Positions 39,280-48,425 are shown, numbered from the stretch's first letter. The stretch is 64,000 bases of DNA from CALHVX01 sp964640725 (GCA_964640725.1 CAZXIJ010000012.1:1-64000), one strand, 5' to 3'. The notes: generated by a model not told the origin, from the letters alone. Program-made: numbers and translations.

Positions 39280-40278
39280 ATGAAAGCAGCGCAGGGATTC
39301 GCAGATCTGATCGGCAACACGCCGCTGATTCGCATGGCTGCGCTGTCTCAGGCCACCGGCTGCGAGATTCTCGGCAAGGCCGAGTTCATGAATCCCGGCG
39401 GCTCCATCAAGGACCGGGCAGCGCTGTGGATGGTGAGCGATCACGAGCGCGCCGGGCGCCTGCAGCCTGGCGGCACCGTGGTGGAAGGCACCGCCGGCAA
39501 TACCGGCATCGGCCTGACCCATGTCTGCAATGCCCGGGGCTATCGCAGCGTCATCTTCATGCCTGACAACCAGTCCAGGGAAAAGGTCGAGCTGCTCGAG
39601 ACGCTGGGGGCAGACGTCCGCGTGGTGCCGACAGTGCCCTACGTGAACGACATGAACTACCAGAAGCAGGCTGGCCGATACGCCCAGGACACCCCCGGTG
39701 CGGTCTGGGCCAACCAGTTCGACAACACCGCAAATCGCCAGGCGCACTACGAGGGCACGGCCCCGGAGCTGTGGTCGCAGACCGGCGGCCAGATCGATGC
39801 CTTTACCTGCGCGACCGGCACCGGCGGCACCCTGGCCGGCATCGCCCGGTACCTGAAGGAGCAGCGCGAGACGATTCAGATCGTACTTGCCGACCCCATG
39901 GGCAGCGCCCTTTACAGCTGGGTGACGGACGGCACGCCGAGCATGTCCCAAGGGCCTTCGATCACCGAGGGCATCGGCAACAGCCGTGTGACCGACAATC
40001 TGGCCGGCACACCGGTCGACTGGGCCGTGCAGATTCCTGATGCTGACATGGTGACCATGGTCTACGAGACCATGGCGAAGGAGGGCTGGTACTTCGGCTC
40101 AAGCACTGGCGTCAACCTGTGCGCCGCGGTCGCAGTCGCCCGGCAGCTCGGCCCGGGGCACACAGTAACGACCGTGCTGTGCGACGGCGGCAGCCGCTAT
40201 CAGTCTTCTCTGTTCAATCCCGAATTTCTGGCCAAACGCGGCCTGCGTCCCCAACCCTATGAAGGTACGTCGACATGA
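39280..40278 (+). CDS. cysK: Cysteine synthase (O-acetylserine sulfhydrylase)
   Basis: A 332-residue fold-type II PLP enzyme. PLP lysine is K44 in NPGGSIKDRAA, the substrate loop is EGTAGNTGIGL, and the phosphate cup is CATGTGGTLAG. It makes cysteine from O-acetylserine and sulfide. The sequence is of the longer CysK-like branch rather than E. coli CysM, but symbol choice is from overall similarity. AAGGA precedes the ATG by seven bases; TAGAAT at 39249-39254 is a plausible -10 without a clear -35. The stop overlaps the next start (ATGA, 40275-40278), coupling it to the OmpA-family gene. Confidence 0.88.
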   Translation: MKAAQGFADLIGNTPLIRMAALSQATGCEILGKAEFMNPGGSIKDRAALWMVSDHERAGRLQPGGTVVEGTAGNTGIGLTHVCNARGYRSVIFMPDNQSREKVELLETLGADVRVVPTVPYVNDMNYQKQAGRYAQDTPGAVWANQFDNTANRQAHYEGTAPELWSQTGGQIDAFTCATGTGGTLAGIARYLKEQRETIQIVLADPMGSALYSWVTDGTPSMSQGPSITEGIGNSRVTDNLAGTPVDWAVQIPDADMVTMVYETMAKEGWYFGSSTGVNLCAAVAVARQLGPGHTVTTVLCDGGSRYQSSLFNPEFLAKRGLRPQPYEGTST

Positions 40279-41747
40279 ACTTTCACCCTTCTTCCACGAT
40301 CCGTTTGCTGCTTGTGCTGCTCTCGCTCATCGGCGCCAGCAGCAGCCTGCACGCCGCGCAGCCCGGCGACGAGGTCACGGAGCTGCGCGAGCCGCTGTTC
40401 GAAGCCGCAACCAAGGCCCTGTCCAGGGCCAATAGCGCCAAGGCTTCAATTCTCGCGCCGCTGGCCTACGCCGAAGGCGCACAGGCCTACCGCCGGGCCG
40501 AAAAGACGCTTGCCGAAGCGGGCTCCATCGAAAGCATCCGCAACGATGTCGGCAGAGCCGAGGCTGCCTTCAGCAGTGCCGCAGAACTGGCTGCTGCCGC
40601 TGACGTCGCATTCGGCGGCACCTTGCGAGCGCGGGAAGACGCAGAGAACGCCGAAGCGGAACGGTACGCCCCGGACGCCTGGCGCAAAGCCGAGGTCACC
40701 TTCTCGGAAGCCGTGACCGCGCTGGAGCGCGGCCGGGAACGCAGCGCCGGCCGTTCTGCCGAAAAAGCGCTGAACGCCTATCGCGACGCCGAGCTGGAGG
40801 CGATCAAGACGAACTATCTGAGCGAGACCCGCACCCTGCTTGAGGACGCCGACGAGCTGCGCGCCGAACGCTACGCGCCGCAGTCCTTTGCCCAGGCCAG
40901 CGAGTTGCTGTCGACGGCAGAAAACGCCCTGACCGAAGATCGCTACGATACGGACCGCCCTCGCAGCCTGGCCCAGCAGGCCAAGCACGCAGCGCGCCAC
41001 GCCATTTACGTGTCGAAGCAGGCAGACCAGATTCGCCGCGGCGATCTGCGGCTGGAGGACCTGCTGCTGGCTTGGGAAGGCTCCATCAGCAAGGTGGCTG
41101 CGCAGCTCGATATTCCCGTCTACTTTGACACGGGCGAGTCCGAGGCCCTGGCCAGTATCCAGGACGGCGTGCTCGACCTGCAGACCCGGCTGCGCGCCCG
41201 GGACGCCAGCCTGACCGAACGCGATGAACAGATCGAAGCCATGCGTGCCCAGGTCAGCGACCTGCAGCAAAACCTGGGCGACCAGTCTGCGGCCGCACAG
41301 CGCCTGAACGCCGTGCTCAAGCAACAGGAAGAAAACCGTCGCCGCTTCGCGGCTGTCGAGAGCCTGTTCGCGGTCGACCAGGCGAGCGTGCTGCGCAAAG
41401 GCAGCACCGTGATCGTGCGGCTGATCGGGCTGACCTTCGACAGCGGCGCCGCCGAAATCAAGGAGGAACACAAGCCTCTGCTGGTGTTGCTGCAGGACGC
41501 CATCGGCCAGTTCCCGGGGGCCAGCGTCGTCGTCGAGGGCCACACGGACGCTTTCGGCAGCGATGCCGTCAACCTGGAGCTGTCACAGCGACGCGCGAAC
41601 GCCGTCGAAACCTATCTGCAGGAACAGGGTGGCACGGGCGGTCAGGTGACAGCGCTCGGCTACGGCGAATCGCAGCCGCTCGCCAACAACGAAACGGCTG
41701 AAGGCCGGCGACGCAACCGGCGGATCGACGTTGTGATCTACCCTTAG
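40275..41747 (+). CDS. OmpA-family protein with helical N-terminal region
   Basis: A 490-residue exported protein. Signal peptide LLLVLLSLIGASSSLHA. Residues about 30-260 are charged helices with DUF4398-like repeats around Ala-rich RYAPDAWRKAEVTFSEAV and RYAPQSFAQASELLSTAENA. A coiled coil (about 300-355, ERDEQIEAMRAQVSDLQQNL) precedes a C-terminal OmpA/MotB peptidoglycan-binding domain: LTFDSGAAEI, VVVEGHTDAFGSDAVNLELS, QRRANAVETYL. It would tether the envelope to peptidoglycan. Cotranscribed with the cysteine synthase by a four-base overlap, which is an odd metabolic pairing. Confidence 0.86.
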   Translation: MNFHPSSTIRLLLVLLSLIGASSSLHAAQPGDEVTELREPLFEAATKALSRANSAKASILAPLAYAEGAQAYRRAEKTLAEAGSIESIRNDVGRAEAAFSSAAELAAAADVAFGGTLRAREDAENAEAERYAPDAWRKAEVTFSEAVTALERGRERSAGRSAEKALNAYRDAELEAIKTNYLSETRTLLEDADELRAERYAPQSFAQASELLSTAENALTEDRYDTDRPRSLAQQAKHAARHAIYVSKQADQIRRGDLRLEDLLLAWEGSISKVAAQLDIPVYFDTGESEALASIQDGVLDLQTRLRARDASLTERDEQIEAMRAQVSDLQQNLGDQSAAAQRLNAVLKQQEENRRRFAAVESLFAVDQASVLRKGSTVIVRLIGLTFDSGAAEIKEEHKPLLVLLQDAIGQFPGASVVVEGHTDAFGSDAVNLELSQRRANAVETYLQEQGGTGGQVTALGYGESQPLANNETAEGRRRNRRIDVVIYP

Positions 41748-41777
41748 GGGGGCAGCCGGCGACTCAGGGAGTGAGTG

Positions 41778-43340
41778 ATGGCAGGAAAACGAAAGTCAGG
41801 CAGTGACGCGAACCGCAGGCGGCGCAACGCGCCTGCCGGCAAGGCGGCCGCCGGGGAGTCGGAAGAGCGCGAACATCTCACGCGCAATCTCGCCACCTCG
41901 ATCATTGCGCCGCCGCTGCAGGCCGCCATCGACGATTGCCGGGCCACGGAACGGCTGTCAGTCATCATCGACCTGAACCTTCTACACCCGCAGGGCCTGC
42001 CGCGCTGCAAGGCGGCAGCGCTGAAACTCGTCGACGCGATCTGCAAAAAGCACCGGCGGCAGGACACCGGCGCCGACGAGCTCAAAAGCCGCTACAGCCC
42101 GCAGTACCTGTTCGCACGGCTCAGCAAAAAGCAGTTGCTGGCGCTGATCGACGAAAACACTGCCGGCCTGCGCGACGGCGACGCGCCGCCACGGCTGATC
42201 TACAAGCTGTGGCCGGACTTCGAAGTCAACGCGCAGCTGACGCGATCCGCGGCAACGGTCAAGGCCGACGCCGCGCGCATCAGCTTCAGCGCCGAAGGCG
42301 ACGGAATCTGCTGGGCGGTCATCGACTCCGGCATCGATGGCACACACCCGCATTTCCAGGCCCACAGCAACCTGCAGCTCGCTGACGCCGCGCCGCTGGC
42401 GCACATGGATTTCACGGGCGCCGAGGCGCAGGCCGTCACGGTGCCGGAAGACCCCTACGGGCACGGGACCCACGTCGCCGGCATCATTGCCGGCGAGGGC
42501 CTGGACCCGGCTCAGCGCCAGGGCGCGCACCGGCGCCTCGACCCGGTCACGGGCGACGTCAGCTACGAGGCCAGGAGCGACGTCGGCGCGATTGCCGGCA
42601 TTGCGCCCAAGACCCGGCTGCTCAGCCTCCGGGCACTGGACGAGTTTGGGCACGGCAAAGTCTCCAACCTGATGGCCGCACTCGGCTACGTGCAGTCCCT
42701 CAACGAGCACGGTCGCTGGCTGCGCGTGCACGGCGTCAACCTGAGTGTCGGCTACGAGTTTGATGCGGAGTGGTTTGCCTGCGGCCAGAGTCCCCTGTGC
42801 GTCGAGGTGGACCGGCTGGTGCGCAGCGGCGTCAGCGTGGTCGTGGCGGCCGGCAATACCGGTTACGGCAACGTGCAAAGCCAGTCCATCAGCCAGTTCA
42901 AGACGGCCCTCGACCTGACCATCAACGATCCCGGCAACGCGGAGCTCGCGATTACCGTCGGCGCCACACACCGCGACAGCCCGCACCAGTACGGCGTGTC
43001 CTACTTTTCCTCCAAAGGCCCAACCGGCGACGGCCGTGCCAAGCCCGATCTGGTGGCGCCGGGCGAGAAGATCATGTCCTGTGCCGCGGGGCAGGCAGGC
43101 GCAGAGGTGCGGGAGCGAACCGGCAGCCCGGTCGCTTACCGGGAGGAGAGCGGCACCTCCATGGCGGCGCCCCATGTCAGCGGCGCCCTGGCCGCGTTTA
43201 TGTCCGTGCGGCGCGAATTTCGCGGCCAGCCGCAGCGCCTGAAAACCATTTTCATGGATTCAGCGACCGATCTGGGCCGGGACCGCTACTTCCAGGGACG
43301 CGGCATGCTGGACCTGATGCGTGCCATACAGTCTGTCTAG
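41778..43340 (+). CDS. S8 subtilisin-like serine protease, apparently cytosolic
   Basis: A 520-residue protein with no signal peptide; the N-terminus is Lys/Arg-rich (AGKRKSGSDANRRRRNA). Residues about 40-165 are a non-catalytic region, possibly an inhibitor-like propeptide. The S8 triad is visible: D183 in WAVIDSGIDGTHP, H229 in YGHGTHVAGIIAG, S461 in EESGTSMAAPHVSG; the oxyanion Asn is in VVAAGNTGYG. The start at ATG 41778 follows AGGGAG by six bases. It is 11 bases before the alpha/beta hydrolase gene and 30 after the OmpA-family gene. Being intracellular and unusually large before the catalytic domain, it may act on specific partners rather than on food protein. Confidence 0.87.
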   Translation: MAGKRKSGSDANRRRRNAPAGKAAAGESEEREHLTRNLATSIIAPPLQAAIDDCRATERLSVIIDLNLLHPQGLPRCKAAALKLVDAICKKHRRQDTGADELKSRYSPQYLFARLSKKQLLALIDENTAGLRDGDAPPRLIYKLWPDFEVNAQLTRSAATVKADAARISFSAEGDGICWAVIDSGIDGTHPHFQAHSNLQLADAAPLAHMDFTGAEAQAVTVPEDPYGHGTHVAGIIAGEGLDPAQRQGAHRRLDPVTGDVSYEARSDVGAIAGIAPKTRLLSLRALDEFGHGKVSNLMAALGYVQSLNEHGRWLRVHGVNLSVGYEFDAEWFACGQSPLCVEVDRLVRSGVSVVVAAGNTGYGNVQSQSISQFKTALDLTINDPGNAELAITVGATHRDSPHQYGVSYFSSKGPTGDGRAKPDLVAPGEKIMSCAAGQAGAEVRERTGSPVAYREESGTSMAAPHVSGALAAFMSVRREFRGQPQRLKTIFMDSATDLGRDRYFQGRGMLDLMRAIQSV

Positions 43341-43351
43341 GAGGCAATACG

Positions 43352-44665
43352 ATGGCTCTGAGCGACTTCATGAACGAGGCAGCGCGCTTTGACAGCCGCG
43401 GCCGGCTGGACAACCCGGCAGCCCTGAACGCCTTCACTGAACGCCTGGGCCAGGGCCACCGGCAGGACTTGCTCGTGCTCAGCCACGGCTGGAACAACGA
43501 CGAACCTGCAGCGCGCCAGCTGTACGACACGCTGCTGAGTTCGTTGCTGACCGTCGCGAGCGATCAAGGCGATTCATCGGTCGCCGACCGGCTCGCGGTG
43601 CTCGCGGTGTACTGGCCATCGCGCCAGTTCAGCTTCGATTTCGACGAGCTGCTGCAGCGCGGCGGCGCGGCGGCGGCAGGTCCGAGGGGAGCAGCACGGT
43701 CCCTGCTGGACGCGCTGCTGGGCGATCTGCGTACCCTGTGCGACAGCGACGCCGAGCGCGCCGGGGTGGACCGCGCGCTGACGCTCACGGAGAACCTGGA
43801 AGATCTGCGCTCGGCCCAGGACGCGTTCGTTGCCGCTCTGCTGCCGCTTGCCGCAGATACCGACGACGCCGGTGCCGGCGATGCGCTCCCCCCAGGCGGC
43901 GATCGGCTTGCCGGGCGGGACGTGCTCGACCGCCTTGGCCGCCCGCTGCCAGCGGCACCCGAGCGCGAGGGCGAGATCGCGGGGGGCGCTGCGGGTCTCG
44001 GGGACCTGCTCGGCGGTATCGGCCGCGGGGCCGCGACCTTTCTGAATCTGCTGACCTTCTGGAAGATGAAAAAGCGTGCCGGCACCATTGGCCAGGACGG
44101 GCTCGCGCCGCAGCTTGATCGCCTGCGCCAGAGCCTGGCCGACACCCGGCCAGCGCTGCGGCTGCACCTGGCCGGCCACAGCTTTGGCGCCCGGCTGGTC
44201 ACCGCTGCGGTGTCCCGGCTGGCGGCTCCGGCAACCTCCCTGACCCTGCTGCAAGGGGCATTTTCTCACCACGGGTTCGCCGAGAACTTTCGCGGCGATC
44301 GGGACGGGGCCTTTCGCAGCGTCATCGACGGCGCCAGGGTCTCCGGGCCCATTGTCGTCAGCCACACCCGAAACGATCGCGCGGTTGGCCTGGCTTACCC
44401 GCTGGCCTCGCGCCTGAGCCGCGACGACGCCAGCGCGCTCGGCGGCCCGGGAGACCGTTTTGGCGGCCTCGGGAGCAACGGCGCGGTCCGCACTGCCGAA
44501 GCCGACGCCTTGACCATGGAGGACGCCGCCCACCGCTATCAGTTTCCGGCGGGACGGATCAGCAACCTGCGCGCGGATGATCACGTCCGCAAGCACAGCG
44601 ACGTGGGCAATCCGGCGGTGGCAAACGCGCTGCACGCCGCGATGCGAGCCCCAGAGCCCGCGTAA
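43352..44665 (+). CDS. Alpha/beta hydrolase paired with the subtilase
   Basis: A 437-residue protein without signal peptide. The oxyanion HGW lies in LLVLSHGWNNDE (near 45), the nucleophile elbow is LAGHSFGARL with S277, and the probable acid and base are D342 in SHTRNDRAVGLA and H411 in ADDHVRKHSDVGNP. A low-complexity Gly/Ala region (about 165-215) inserts before the elbow. This fits a serine esterase or lipase-like fold, substrate unknown. AGGAGG lies eight bases before the ATG, and only 11 bases separate it from the subtilase, so the two are probably one operon. Confidence 0.78.
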   Translation: MALSDFMNEAARFDSRGRLDNPAALNAFTERLGQGHRQDLLVLSHGWNNDEPAARQLYDTLLSSLLTVASDQGDSSVADRLAVLAVYWPSRQFSFDFDELLQRGGAAAAGPRGAARSLLDALLGDLRTLCDSDAERAGVDRALTLTENLEDLRSAQDAFVAALLPLAADTDDAGAGDALPPGGDRLAGRDVLDRLGRPLPAAPEREGEIAGGAAGLGDLLGGIGRGAATFLNLLTFWKMKKRAGTIGQDGLAPQLDRLRQSLADTRPALRLHLAGHSFGARLVTAAVSRLAAPATSLTLLQGAFSHHGFAENFRGDRDGAFRSVIDGARVSGPIVVSHTRNDRAVGLAYPLASRLSRDDASALGGPGDRFGGLGSNGAVRTAEADALTMEDAAHRYQFPAGRISNLRADDHVRKHSDVGNPAVANALHAAMRAPEPA

Positions 44666-44703
44666 TCGCCTGCTTGTGGTCCACGCCGGCGCCCAGGATT
44701 CCG

Positions 44704-44709
44704 TATACT
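44704..44709 (+). promoter_or_regulatory. Possible -10 element before the chorismatase gene
   Basis: TATACT matches five of six bases of the sigma-70 -10 consensus about 44 bases before the GTG start. No good -35 is seen at 16-18 bases upstream, so this is weak. Confidence 0.25.
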
Positions 44710-44752
44710 GGCGCGATGAGACCTCTGCCATCGCACAGCGATTCCTGACCCT

Positions 44753-45709
44753 GTGGCCAGCCTGATTTCGCAAACTGCCGATTCGATATCGACCCCCGTA
44801 TTTGTGCGGCTGCCAGGCCGTGGCGCGACCGAAGAGCTCATGCACTTCGGCGACGATCAGTGGCAGGCGCTGCCGATCGCCCAGGAGCCCCTCAGCGCCC
44901 CGGTTGCCGAACACTGGCTGGTGCCTGGACCGGTGCACCACGCCACCATTGGCCGGTTCCGGGTTGCACGCTCGCCGGACTACCTGTTTGCCTGCGCCGA
45001 GGTGCCGGTCCAGAGCCGGGACATGCGGGCGCAAACCCTGCAGGTCTACCGCGAGCTCATGGCGCTGATCCACGGCTCGAAACACCGGCAGCTGCTGCGG
45101 TTCTGGAACTTCGTGCCCAACATCAATCACGGCACCGACGACAACGAGGTCTATCGGCAATTCTGCTGGGGCCGCGCTGAAGCCATGCCCCTGGCGGACC
45201 ACGCTCTGCCTGCTGCGACCGCCATTGGCAGCGCCGACGACACCCTGCGAATCTCGGTGTTGAGCGCCTCGCCGCGCATCGAAGTCGAGCACCTGGAAAA
45301 TCCCCGGCAGGTCAGCGCCTACCGCTATCCGCGGCAGTACGGTCCCCGCAGCCCCAGTTTTGCCCGCGCCACCCGGGTCAGCTTTCAGGGGGACGCCATG
45401 CTGCTGCTGTCGGGCACCGCGAGCATCGTGTCCCACGAGACCAAACACCCGGACGATCTGTCCGAGCAAACCGCAGAAACCCATCGCAATATTCAGAGCC
45501 TGATGCAGGTCGCCGGCAATGGCGAGCTGTGCGAGCCCGAGGTGATCCGACTGTATCTGCGACGCCCGGAGCAACTGCCCCTGGCGCTGCAGGCCTATCA
45601 GCGTGCCTTCGAAGGGTTCCCGGAGCCTGCTGTGGTCCAGGGGGATATCTGCCGCAGCGCGCTGCTGATGGAAATAGACGGCGCCTTTCGCGTACGAAAA
45701 AAACCCTGA
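44753..45709 (+). CDS. Chorismatase (XanB2/FkbO/Hyg5 type)
   Basis: A 318-residue chorismate-cleaving enzyme. Family hallmarks are clear: LRFWNFVPNIN (115-125), EVYRQFCWGRAEAM (132-145), the PAATAIG segment (153-159), the long signature ENPRQVSAYRYPRQYGPRSP (182-201) and the C-terminal CRSALLMEIDG with the conserved Glu. Members release pyruvate from chorismate, giving 3-hydroxybenzoate, 4-hydroxybenzoate or dihydroxycyclohexadiene acid according to subtype; in Xanthomonas XanB2 supplies the xanthomonadin starter. Here it begins the first pigment operon, 120 bases before an acyl carrier protein. That makes hydroxybenzoate supply its likely role. GTG start, no strong ribosome site. Subtype not decidable by eye. 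Confidence 0.85.
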   Translation: MASLISQTADSISTPVFVRLPGRGATEELMHFGDDQWQALPIAQEPLSAPVAEHWLVPGPVHHATIGRFRVARSPDYLFACAEVPVQSRDMRAQTLQVYRELMALIHGSKHRQLLRFWNFVPNINHGTDDNEVYRQFCWGRAEAMPLADHALPAATAIGSADDTLRISVLSASPRIEVEHLENPRQVSAYRYPRQYGPRSPSFARATRVSFQGDAMLLLSGTASIVSHETKHPDDLSEQTAETHRNIQSLMQVAGNGELCEPEVIRLYLRRPEQLPLALQAYQRAFEGFPEPAVVQGDICRSALLMEIDGAFRVRKKP

Positions 45710-45772
45710 CGCGGGCGCGCGCGCCGGTCTGAAGATGCGGTTCAGGCGGCGACAGATGCCCCGGGCACGAAT

Positions 45773-45801
45773 TTGAAATAGGTCGCCGCATTGCGGACAA
45801 T
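45773..45801 (+). promoter_or_regulatory. Sigma-70-like promoter before the ACP-ligase operon
   Basis: TTGAAA (45773-45778), 17-base spacer, GACAAT (45796-45801); 5 of 6 and 4 of 6 consensus matches. It sits in the 120-base space after the chorismatase gene, so the ACP operon could be transcribed separately. Confidence 0.42.
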
Positions 45802-45829
45802 CGCACCAAATAGCAGGTAACCGCCCCCC

Positions 45830-46105
45830 ATGGCCCAGACTCCCGAACAGCAGCGAATGGCGAAGCTCATCGTTGACGTGCTGAACCTGGAAGACGTCGA
45901 GCCGGACAGCATCGACCCGGACGCGATCATGTTCGAGGACGATGGTCTCGGACTCGATTCCATCGATGCGCTGGAGATCGCCGTCGCGATCGCAGAAGAA
46001 TACAACGTCCACCTGTCGGCGGAAGACGAGGCCACCAAAGAGATCTTTGCGACCCTTGGCAACCTGACCGCCCACGTGACCCGGGAGGCCGGTGCGCGGG
46101 CCTGA
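45830..46105 (+). CDS. Acyl carrier protein of the polyene cluster
   Basis: A 91-residue type II acyl carrier protein. The phosphopantetheine serine is S44 in DDGLGLDSIDALEI, a four-helix ACP with acidic helix II. In aryl-polyene clusters two ACPs are usual (ApeE/ApeF); this one travels with the AMP ligase, so it may carry the hydroxybenzoyl starter or growing chain. The second ACP is at 56557. Activation would be by the phosphopantetheinyl-transferase-like gene at 54957. Confidence 0.92.
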   Translation: MAQTPEQQRMAKLIVDVLNLEDVEPDSIDPDAIMFEDDGLGLDSIDALEIAVAIAEEYNVHLSAEDEATKEIFATLGNLTAHVTREAGARA

Positions 46106-46144
46106 CCCCGCGAGCCGCTCAACACCGGCGCGCCACGACAGTCC

Positions 46145-47521
46145 ATGCCCAGCCTGGATCTGATCGCGCGGCCCGACTCGGACTGTTTCGCCAGGACGGG
46201 TGCCGCTAACGTCTCGATCGCCGCCCTGAAGGGCGACATCATGGCCGTTGCCGATGGCCTTGCCGATGCGCGTTACCTGATCAACCGCTGCGAAGATCGG
46301 TACTGGTTTACCGTCACCTTCATGGCAGCTGCCGTGCGCGGGCAAATCACCCTGCTGCCCGGCCAGCGCGGCGATGATGCTCTGGACGTCCTGCACGCGC
46401 AGCTGTCCCGCACGCGCGAGATTACCGATCAGGCGCACCCGCGAGATCAGCAGATCGGCGGCACACCCGGACAACAGGGCACGGGCAGGGTCCCGGCATT
46501 GAGCGCAGACCAGATCATCGCCCGGGCCTACACGTCCGGCAGCACCGGCACGCCGGAGGCCCACGACAAGCCCTGGGGCCTGTTTTGCCAGGGGCGAGCG
46601 ACCCACGGCGCTCAGCTGGATCTGAACGACAGCCCTTCCGGGTTGATCGCAACCGTTCCCAGCTGGCACATGTACGGGCTGGAATGGGCCCTGCTCCTGC
46701 CCACAGCACAGCCTCTCACCCTGTACTGCGGCCCGACCTTCTTTCCCGGGGATGTCGCGAAGGCCCTCGCGCACTTCAGCGCCCGGAACCAACCCGCGGC
46801 CCTGATCTCGACGCCCGTACACCTGCAGGCATTGCGCAAAGCCACGGCGCAGCCGGGCCGGGCCGCTCGCATCGTCAGCGCCACGGCGCCCCTGGCGCAA
46901 CCCCTGGCGCTGGCAACGGAAACGCAGCTCCAGGGGCGGCTGCTGGAGATTTACGGCTGCAGCGAAATCGGCTCGCTGGCCAGCCGCGCCCCAGCCCGCG
47001 AGGAAACCTGGCGCTTCTTTCCGGAGTTTGCCCTCGCGCATCGCGGCAAGGCCCTTGAAGTGCGCGCCGCGGCGCTGCCGGAGCCAGTGGTGCTTGCCGA
47101 TCAGTTTGCCGCAGCGCCGCAGGGTCGCTTCAGGCTCGTCGGCCGCACCACGGATCTCGTCAAGATTGCCGGCAAGCGCGACTCTCTGAGCCGTCTCAAC
47201 AGCGCCCTGGGCGATATCGAGGGGGTCGAAGACGGCGTCTTCTATGACCCGGAAGCCATTGGCCTGCCGGCCAGCGGTCGTCTGGGGGCCGTGGCCGTCG
47301 CGCCAGGGCTCAGCCCGGCCGGCCTGAAACGCGCGCTGGCGCGGCGCGTCGACCCGGCATTTCTGCCGCGCCCGCTCCTGCTCGTCCCCGCCCTGCCCCG
47401 CACGGCAACCAGCAAGCTGCCTCTGGCCGCCCTGCGCGCGATCATCGAGTCCCGCGCCGGCGAGCGCGACGAGAGCGAGCGCGACGCGGTGGCCAGCAAC
47501 GATGCGGACCATGAACGCTGA
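46145..47521 (+). CDS. AMP-dependent acyl ligase (ApeH-like)
   Basis: A 458-residue ANL-superfamily enzyme. The P-loop-like A3 core is YTSGSTGTPE (129-138), where the usual final Lys is Glu. The A5 motif is EIYGCSEIGSLA, and the catalytic A10-type lysine is in PRTATSKLPLAAL near the C-terminus. It should activate the aromatic starter as an adenylate and load it on the ACP. It is shorter than a typical acyl-CoA synthetase, as ApeH proteins are. It follows the ACP by 39 bases; the downstream acyltransferase starts inside its 3' end. Confidence 0.87.
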   Translation: MPSLDLIARPDSDCFARTGAANVSIAALKGDIMAVADGLADARYLINRCEDRYWFTVTFMAAAVRGQITLLPGQRGDDALDVLHAQLSRTREITDQAHPRDQQIGGTPGQQGTGRVPALSADQIIARAYTSGSTGTPEAHDKPWGLFCQGRATHGAQLDLNDSPSGLIATVPSWHMYGLEWALLLPTAQPLTLYCGPTFFPGDVAKALAHFSARNQPAALISTPVHLQALRKATAQPGRAARIVSATAPLAQPLALATETQLQGRLLEIYGCSEIGSLASRAPAREETWRFFPEFALAHRGKALEVRAAALPEPVVLADQFAAAPQGRFRLVGRTTDLVKIAGKRDSLSRLNSALGDIEGVEDGVFYDPEAIGLPASGRLGAVAVAPGLSPAGLKRALARRVDPAFLPRPLLLVPALPRTATSKLPLAALRAIIESRAGERDESERDAVASNDADHER

Positions 47522-48425
47522 GGCGCAAAGCTGGCAGGCGCGGCCGGAAGCCGGCAGCGCCGCAGGGCTGAAACTCTTTGCCTGGCTCGCCGCCCACATC
47601 GGCCGCGGTCCCCTGCTGCTGTTGCTGTACCCGATCACGGCCTACTTCTACCTGGTCCGCAAGCCCGAGCGCCGGGCATCGCGGGACTACCTGATACGCG
47701 TGCTGCGCGCGCCCGTTCGCGAGCGGGAGGTGTTCGCGCACTTCTACGCCTTCGCCCGCATGACCGCGGACCGCTTTTTTTTCCTGACCGGTCAGGCCCA
47801 CAAGGTGCCGGTCACCTTCGTCGGCGGGCCCGACGCGCAGGCGGTCGTCAACGCCAGCCAGGGCGGCCTGTTCCTGGCCGCGCACCTGGGCTCCTTCGAA
47901 GCAGCGCGGGTGGTGGGCGCTGAACTCGGCGGCATGGACTTGCGCATCGTGCTCGACCAGAAAGTCAGCGGGCGGATCGTCGATATCATGCGCGAGCTCA
48001 ACCCGGCCCTGGTCGACAACATGATCGACGCAGGCCAGGACTCGGTGCAGCTGGGGCTGTCGATTCAGGACGCGCTGCGGCACGGCAGCTGGGTCGGCTT
48101 TCTGGCCGACCGCGCCAGGCCCGGCGATCGCACCCTGGCGCTGCCCTTCCTCGACGCGCCCGCCCCCTTCCCGACGGGGCCGTACCTGATCGCAGCGATG
48201 TTCAGGGCGCCGATCATCTGCACCTTCTGCCGGCTCACCGAGCGCGGCTACGAAGTGCACTGCGAGGTGCTCAGCGATGGCGTGCAGTGGCCGCGCGCAG
48301 AGCGCCAGGCGCGTCTGGGCGCGCTGGCACAGCGCTACGCGGCGCGCCTTGAATATCATGTCCGGGCGGCGCCCTTGAGCTGGTTCAACTTTTACGACTT
48401 CTGGCGGAGCGCCGACGATGCCTGA
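47502..48425 (+). CDS. LpxL/HtrB-like acyltransferase
   Basis: A 307-residue acyltransferase of the lipid A late-acyltransferase superfamily. One N-terminal membrane helix (GPLLLLLYPITAYFYLV, about 36-52) and the catalytic H-x4-E in LAAHLGSFEAARV are visible, with the family's LADRARPGDRTLALPFLDAP. In many aryl-polyene clusters this domain is fused to a family 2 glycosyltransferase (ApeJ); here the glycosyltransferase is a separate gene at 57676. It probably attaches a fatty acyl group to the pigment's lipid anchor. Start at 47502 or the ATG nine bases on; overlaps the ligase 3' end. Confidence 0.86.
   Translation: MRTMNAEAQSWQARPEAGSAAGLKLFAWLAAHIGRGPLLLLLYPITAYFYLVRKPERRASRDYLIRVLRAPVREREVFAHFYAFARMTADRFFFLTGQAHKVPVTFVGGPDAQAVVNASQGGLFLAAHLGSFEAARVVGAELGGMDLRIVLDQKVSGRIVDIMRELNPALVDNMIDAGQDSVQLGLSIQDALRHGSWVGFLADRARPGDRTLALPFLDAPAPFPTGPYLIAAMFRAPIICTFCRLTERGYEVHCEVLSDGVQWPRAERQARLGALAQRYAARLEYHVRAAPLSWFNFYDFWRSADDA

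Noticed and set aside
43574..47638. 1354-residue minus-strand open frame
   Set aside because: Antisense shadow of the hydrolase, chorismatase, ACP and ligase genes; low-complexity high-GC composition, no domains, while the plus frames carry clear family motifs.
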